Assembly (NCBI GenBank): GCA_900095095.1
Contig: FMBT01000214.1
Coordinates: forward strand, 1 to 64,000
Reading direction: 5' to 3'
Source of the DNA: Fragilariopsis cylindrus CCMP1102
Taxonomy: Eukaryota; Bacillariophyta; Bacillariophyceae; Bacillariales; Bacillariaceae
DNA length: 64,000 bases
This document shows, in pieces, positions 58,246 to 64,000 of the stretch. Made by a program: the position numbers and the translations under genes. A model generated the notes under the pieces. It saw only the letters and a program-made list of their open reading frames with translations. It was not told where the DNA came from and ran no database searches. Within the stretch, counting starts at the first letter, position 1, and the number at the start of each line of letters is the position of its first letter.

Positions 58246-59407
58246 TTACACACGAAACAATTTGAAATATTCCCCTTCGGGCGCCGCTTTGAATAGTTGC
58301 CTACCATTTTTTGAATGCCGGCTACCGACGTAATCATCGTCGTAGACAAATCCTGGTACTACTCTAAAATCCAAAGACACACGAGTGATCTCGGTACGAT
58401 TGGCCTCCGTAAAATGAACACACTCGTTGCCGTAGAATCGCATCATTTCCGTGACGTTTTACCTGTATCATCAATAGTCATTTTACCCTCATTATTTGCA
58501 CTACTCTGATGATTATTCAGTAGAGTTAGATTACAATCGAAGGAATGAAAGTCACGTTTCCCTGGTTCTGATTCAGAATAGAGTGAATTCGATCCAAAAC
58601 TTCTTGTGAGTGGCAACCAAAAGTTGATCTGTCCCGGCTGATGACCATAGAAACTGTCACAATGTGGTGTCGTGGTCCTCTTGTTGGAAGGTTGCTGAAA
58701 CCGAATACAAGGTTTCGCTTGGACGAAATAGTCCCTTTCCACTTCCACTTCCGATTCCGATTCCATTGCCTCCTGTAAATGTGGAATTATCACTTCTCTA
58801 ATAAATTCCTCGTATAATAATTGCAATTTCTGATTCAATGTTGTTGTTGCTGCTGCTGCTGCTGCTGTTTCGTTGTCAACAGCATTATTACTATTAGTAG
58901 TATTGTCATCATCACAACTTGTTCTGTCGTTTCTTCGTATATATTTGTGAGCCGACGACTCGCCGCCCTTATTCAGTTGACGACCCAATATTTTCTTCGC
59001 CGATTTGCAACTTTTCATTGCGGAAAATCCATCGATCGTTTTGTGCCAATCCTCCAACGACTTTATAGTAGTATTATTGGTCGTAGTATTTGTATTTGTG
59101 ATGGGAGGAAACTCAATGATCTCTTTCAACAAATCACAAAATCTTTGGAAGGTATTTTTTGGATACGAAAATTTCACTTCCCGTTTTAGACATTGGAAAT
59201 ACCGGAGACGCCAAGACCAATCGCTATCCGTTCCACTTTCTGTTGGTGCTGCTGCTGCTGTATCTGCTGCTGCTGTGCTTCCCCAGTATGCTCAAGCTCA
59301 AGCTCATGCTCAACTCCTTTTTCGATTCCACCAATAATGCCTGATGAAATCGTGTCGCTTGCCTCGTTTTTTTCCTTTTTTGAAATTCCGAATGGATCGT
59401 TCGACAT
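58246..59407 (-). CDS. 2OG-Fe(II) oxygenase-like protein (StrG/PhyH-like fold)
   Basis: ATG 59407 (MSNDPFGISKKEKNEASD). A Gln-rich stretch is followed by REVKFSYPKNTFQRFCDLLK. The catalytic fold shows CIRFQQPSNKRTTTPHCDSF with a candidate iron-binding HxD (HCD), YGHQPGQINFWLPLT, SNSLYSESEPGKRDFHSF, then RFYGNECVHFTEANRTEITR with the distal His and LDFRVVPGF. NSL.SE.EPG...... followed by C.H......T..RVS.DFR is the pattern I associate with streptomycin-biosynthesis StrG-like oxygenases; that family name is from memory and not tested. Two apparent -1 frame changes (near 59180-59190 and 58445-58455, the latter in an A run) split one continuous similarity. About 385 residues, no leader peptide, probably cytosolic. 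Substrate unknown. Confidence 0.65.
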
Positions 59408-59808
59408 TATTTACTGTCTTTGGCATCTAGACTGTTACAACATAGACTGTCGTACCGATGATGATCGTCGAAACTACTATCCACCATCTTGATATACTGT
59501 TTGTTTTGTTTTGTTTTTAAAATGTGTGATTTTAAATTTATTTCATTGTGATTTTTAATGCAGAGTTACTGTACCTGTAGTCAGTCGAGTCGTAGATGTT
59601 TCAGTCGTGCGCAGGATGACGTTTTGCACACGCAAAATCCAACAAAGTTCCATTCAACACAAAAAATTAGTTATCGACTGAGGTTTTTGTTGTTGATACT
59701 TGATACTGTAGTAGAAAAGAAACTAGCTACGGTAACAACACCATAGTATATATCCTCAACTGTCATCAACCGCATCACCATTTAGCAGCACAAGAATAAG
59801 ACAGAAAA
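59408..59808. other. Divergent promoter region, no gene seen
   Basis: About 400 bases between the StrG-like oxygenase (minus) and IspF (plus). No ORF or RNA gene recognised. Confidence 0.5.
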
Positions 59809-60840
59809 ATGATCTCGATAAAACAACAGCATCGACAACTACAACCGATGATGATGATTCTTCTTTCTGTCGTTGTTTTCGTTATCGCTCATTGTGTTTC
59901 TCCTGTGACATCGTTCGTATCATCCGTTACCGCCGCCGCCGGAAGAGGTAGTAATAGTAATGCTAAGTCGACCACAACCAACAACCACAAGTATTTGGGA
60001 ATCATCAGCAGCAACGACGACAAACAACAGTGATGATGATTTACTTCATCCATCCTATGAAATTGAACCAATCTCCATACGGATCGGACATGGATTTGAT
60101 ATCCATCGGATGGCACCAATTGAAGAGGCAGGACAACCCATCATTATCGGTGGCGTTGTGATACCACATACCGATCAAAAGGTACGCGAAATGAAATGAA
60201 ACGATTCATTCCATTCCATTCATTCTGTTGTTCATTCTGTTATTTAGTTATTATACTACTGTGTTGTTTTCCCTTGAATCGTAATCTTAAAATTTCAATC
60301 ATCTTATAATAAATATACTTGCACTAATGTACCTCCTACACTTTTGAAATTTAAAATAAATAAATATAACATAACCATTAAAAATCACAGTGGATCGATG
60401 CGGATGGGAAATATGTGGAAAAGGGTGGTATATATGAAACACAATTAGGTGTGGTGGCACATTCGGATGGAGATGTGATCTATCATTCGGTCGTAGATGC
60501 AATTTTTGGTGCCTTAACCTTACCCGATATTGGACAAATTTTTCAAGATACCGATCCACGATGGAAAGGATGTGATTCTTCGAAATTTATGGACCATGCC
60601 TACCAGATCATGGACGACTATGGCTATCAAGTAGGTAATTTAGATGTGACCTTAATCTTAGAACGTCCCAAGGTCGCCTCCTTCAAACCTGCTATGAAGG
60701 AGAATATTGTGACTCTCTTACAGACCACACCCGGACGAGTGAATATTAAAGCTCGAACGCATGAACGTCTAGATAGTGTGGGTGAATTACGTAGTTTAAG
60801 TTGTCACGTGGTATTGACAATCGAACGTAAAAAAAAATGA
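59809..60840 (+). CDS. ispF: 2-C-methyl-D-erythritol 2,4-cyclodiphosphate synthase, plastid-targeted
   Basis: Exons 59809-60181 and 60391-60840 (phase-0 GT-AG intron; joins HTDQK to WIDADGKYVEKGG). The catalytic core has RIGHGFDIHRM with the zinc-binding D-x-H, the family's THSDGD-like GVVAHSDGDVIYHSVVDAIF supplying the next His, and GALTLPDIGQIFQDTDPRWK. It ends with ARTHERLDSVGEL, in place of the usual KATTxExLGFxGRxEG. IspF cyclises CDP-ME-2-phosphate to MEcPP in the plastid MEP isoprenoid pathway. The leader begins MISIKQQHRQLQPMMMILLSVVVFVIAHC and SPVTSFVSS; the Phe after VTS fits the heterokont signal/transit cleavage site (ASAF-like). One apparent +1 frame change lies between the leader and the core (about 59960-60030). 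The longer sequence before the RIGHGF strand is Thr/Asn-rich transit region. Confidence 0.9.
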
Positions 60841-61487
60841 ATAAGAAAAATGATGAAATCCAATCCAATCAAATCAAAATTAAAATCAAAATCAAAATCA
60901 AAATTATTCGAATCTAGATCTGAAATCGAATCACCGCCCGCCCGAGTTAATAATAATACAATAAAAATAAAACCCAACTACAATGCTGCATGGATAAACT
61001 AATGATATAATATATATATTGACATTAACATTGACATTGACGAATTTTACACAGATAGCTACTAGATATATGCATGCATATAGTAAAGAAAGCAGTACTG
61101 TACTATCAATGTTATTTTTTACCTATCAGATCTTTTCACCACATTCGCTATTAAAAAGAAGAGAAATCAGTAGTCTTTCCTACGTTCTAAAACCAGACAG
61201 AACAATTTTTTTCTAAAATAACATTATTACTATTGTTATTTTACTAATATTAATACTGCATCTCTAATTGTTGTTAGCGCATTAGTTCTGTTACATATAG
61301 CTTGATTCTTTTTCTTTCTTTCCTTTCCTTTTTTTCCTTTGTCGTATTTCGACTTCTACTAAAATACAAAATGTTCACTGCGCTAGCTGATATTTCGCTT
61401 TTCTGTTCTTCTCCCTTCATTCCAATGAATCCGGATTTCCAACCCGTCTTTTATTATTTCATATATCCCGTTTACTTACTAAGTAAC
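60841..61487. other. Intergenic region between convergent genes, with AAATCA repeats
   Basis: About 650 AT-rich bases. An (AAATCA)n-like run lies at 60868-60905 just after the IspF stop, and a (TTGACA)-like short run (ATTAACATTGACATTGACG) near 61018-61041. No gene seen. Confidence 0.5.
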
Positions 61488-63494
61488 TTATTCTTCGGAC
61501 GATGACGATGATAGTAATGTTTTTGATGATATTGACATGGATGTTTCTGCTGCTGTTGCTGTTTCTGCTGCTGCTATTTCCATTGCTGTTGTTGTAGGCG
61601 AGGATAATGAATCAGTAGTATGATCAATATAATTCTTCGACCACAATTCATTTAACATATGCATACAGGCTTTATTTTGTGCCACCCACACTAAAAATTT
61701 CGCGGATTGACTGGGTGTTAATATTTGACGGATACAATTAAATTCGGTATCCAAATCTTGTCCACATTGTTCTAACCGTCCTCTTAATTCCTTTAAACAA
61801 ATTAATGTTTCCTTGAGTGTGACATCCATTTCTTGTGCCACAAATCGTGAATCTTTTAATGCACCTGCCTGTTCTGGTGTTACCTCTAAAATTTTCACAA
61901 TATGTGTAAATAATTCTTTACTATTTTTTGGTGGTGTGTAGGAAGAAGGAGTAGCAAAAACACTGCTTGTTGTTGCTGTTGACGTTGTCGCTGGTGGCGG
62001 AGGTGGTGATGTTTCTGATGACGGTGTTGTATGTTGCGGTTCAGGATGATGAGTATCATTCGAATCGTACTTTGTCGGTGATGTCATAATTGCTGTTGCA
62101 GCCGCAACTGATGAAGTTGTTATATTTTGAGTTGGTATCGATGTCATTGATTGGTTTTGATCAGATCCTCCTCCTCCTCCTCCATCTGTATTATCTTCGT
62201 TCTTCGCCTTTATTTCGTTACCACTGCTGTTGGTGGGAGTAGTGTTCCCGCCCGGAGTGGTAGTGGTATTATTCGTCGGTGTCGGCGTCGTAGTAGAAGT
62301 AGTGCCAGTTGTATTTTTTGCTTTACTACTACTACTACTACTACTACTACTATCAATACTAGTACTTGTACCGGTGTTATTGTGAGTACCTTTTAATGTA
62401 TTCATAATAAAGCTAGTAGTTTGTGTTGGCATCAGTAACCGTTCCACATTCCGTAAATGAAATTCCATTGCCGATCGTCGATCACGACCATAATCAGCAA
62501 ATTGTTCTTTATATTCTTCAATTTTTGCATATATTTCACTTTCCGATGCTTTACCACTTTTTAATAATTCATCTAATGCCTTTGTGGTATCAATTTGTTT
62601 TTGATGACTTGATTGTTCCGCTTCCTCTCCAACCTTGAAGATAAATTATTTTTAGTATTTATTTATTTATTTTTGTTTGTTTGTTGTTGTTGTTGACAAT
62701 TTCAAAGAAGAGAAATTTAAAAATTGAGAAAGTTGCATCGTGTTTAAGAATAAAGGAATCACATTTATATAAAATTACTACTTCAATACTTTACACTGAA
62801 CACGAACGAACAAACGAACGATCGAACGAACGAACCACAAGAGGAGAAAGTAACTCCAACAATTTTTCAAGAAAAAAAACACATTCCATTCACATCTACT
62901 ATACTGTATTCCTTCTTGCTTACCTGTAATTGTAATCGTAATCGTAAATTTTCACCTTCTAATATATTAATTTGTCGTTGCATACTTTCAGTGGCTTCAC
63001 GTTTTCTACGTCGACATTCCCGTGCCGATAAACGATTCTTTTCAAGACGACGTAATTTCTTGTCACTTAATGGTTCACCATCTTTACCAATCCGAGATAA
63101 TAAGGATTGGTCTTGTTCTTGTTCTGGATCGTCTTCGTTGTTGTCATTATCACCTAATGTGTCCGTACTGGTAGCATCTTGTAACGATGTGGTCGGTGAT
63201 GGAATAGGACGTTTTCTCTTATTCTTGTTATTCGCGGCACCACCTGATGTTGGTGTTGTGGTGGTGGTGGTTGTAGAACCATTTAGAATGTAGGACGGAT
63301 CAGATGATGATGCTGTATCTATCGACATGGATGTCGTTAGTGATGGGGGCTACTGCTACTGCTGCGATCGTTGTTGCGGGGGTCACCTCATCTTTTACTT
63401 TTGATGATGCGGGAATATCATTCGATACCGCCCCCATTGCAATTGCCATTGGCTGTTGTTGATTCTGCAGACTTTCGTTGTTCTGTTGTTCCAT
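61488..63494 (-). CDS. bZIP transcription factor with TGA/DOG1-like C-terminal domain
   Basis: Exons 62924-63494 and 61488-62633 (minus, GT-AG, phase 0; joins LRLQLQ to VGEEAEQSSH), about 570 residues from ATG 63494. The basic region KKLRRLEKNRLSARECRRRK has the N-x7-R signature and is followed by a zipper (MQRQINILEGENLRLRLQLQ). After the zipper a helical segment (YAKIEEYKEQFADYGRDRRS, MEFHLRNVERLLMPTQTTSF) leads to a long Thr/Ser/Pro-rich linker. The C-terminal helical domain is SKELFTHIVKILEVTPEQAG...LKELRGRLEQCGQ...IRQILTPSQSAKFLVWVAQN...LNELW. The last part strongly recalls the (L/I)LT.RQAARALL......LR.L..LW signature of plant TGA factors. One apparent +1 base in a C5 run near 63345 shifts the first 50 codons. 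It is a nuclear regulator; target genes unknown. Confidence 0.8.
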
Positions 63495-64000
63495 TATGAT
63501 GATAGTGATATCTGATTGTTCTATTGATGGAAGATTTTTTCCTAGTTTTTATTTTAAGAATCGTTTCCCTTGTTTCGTATCATTTCATTTCATAGAAAGA
63601 TAAATGATAAAACACCGACAGAAGATCTTACTGGGCTCTTTTGTTTTTTTCTCTCTCTCTCTCCTACGTAAGCACCGTGAGGTACTGGATGTCACTAACA
63701 AGTTGGTTGTTCTAGCAATATGTTGCTACGGTAGTATCTAATTACGAGGAATAGACAAGATAGAGATAGACGTACAGTAGATAGACAATCTTGATGCACA
63801 GTAACCTAGATAGGTACTGTAGATAGACTTTGACACTACTTGGACCTTGGATAAATTTTGAAAGAAAAAATGTGTCAACATTTATTTTATAATTTATCCT
63901 TCGTTGTTACTCTCTTTGTTAGATTTTTTTGTACCGGTGTATTGTTAGGAGCGTATTCGAATTCGGCATTCTTGCCCCTTGTTGACCAGCATGGCAGCAA
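63495..64000. other. Upstream region of the bZIP gene, no gene seen
   Basis: About 500 bases to the window end. It holds a TCTC run at about 63650-63662 and repeated GTAGATAGAC-type words (63715-63830). No ORF is supported. Confidence 0.5.

Overview
This is nuclear DNA of a eukaryote, almost certainly a photosynthetic stramenopile (ochrophyte) and probably a diatom. Three things support this. An aureochrome (bZIP plus LOV blue-light receptor), a class known only from photosynthetic stramenopiles, lies at 7894-9581. A plastid-type MEP-pathway enzyme (IspF) carries an ER-signal-like leader with an F at the likely cleavage site, as expected for a secondary plastid. Genes are compact with few, short GT-AG introns and are rich in Asn/Asp/Ser/Gln triplet-repeat tracts.

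Layout. 1-12 kb: 3' part of a ClpS-like adaptor gene; a SEC-C/ankyrin/RING/MYND protein; a TrmA/RumA-type RNA m5U methyltransferase; a relic of an FAD monooxygenase; the aureochrome with a repeat-bearing, bZIP-site-bearing upstream region; the ESCRT-III subunit CHMP2/Vps2. 12-23 kb: a secreted type I membrane protein; an RRM-CCCH-repeat-coiled-coil protein; a secretory ankyrin protein; a secretory 2OG-Fe(II) oxygenase; a decayed unknown gene. 24-32 kb: a very large TPR/Mlp nuclear-basket protein whose 3' end encodes FG repeats, then mitochondrial TIM23. 32.7-46.5 kb: an interrupted glutaredoxin-like gene, a PhyH-type oxygenase, a YghU-type GST, an atypical mitochondrial carrier, an M3 metallopeptidase, a small membrane protein, an SPFH/stomatin-like protein and a family-6 (HDG-type) DNA glycosylase. 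47-64 kb: a SNF2-RING translocase with two C-terminal SUMO-interaction motifs, SDA1, a 2H phosphoesterase, a third 2OG oxygenase, IspF, and a bZIP factor with a DOG1/TGA-like C-terminal domain.

The window is ordinary gene-dense core genome with no operons. Genes are grouped by chance rather than by pathway, although themes recur: light and bZIP regulation, nuclear pore and SUMO/DNA-repair functions, mitochondrial import and transport, and three unrelated 2OG oxygenases.

The most pervasive structural signal is about 23 apparent single-base reading-frame changes in 11 genes, about 17 of them -1. Flanking protein similarity continues unbroken across most of them. Residual assembly indels are the simplest reading, with real decay possible for the glutaredoxin-like gene. 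I found no rRNA, tRNA, CRISPR, intact transposon or virus-like element. All family assignments are from reading motifs; no database search was run.
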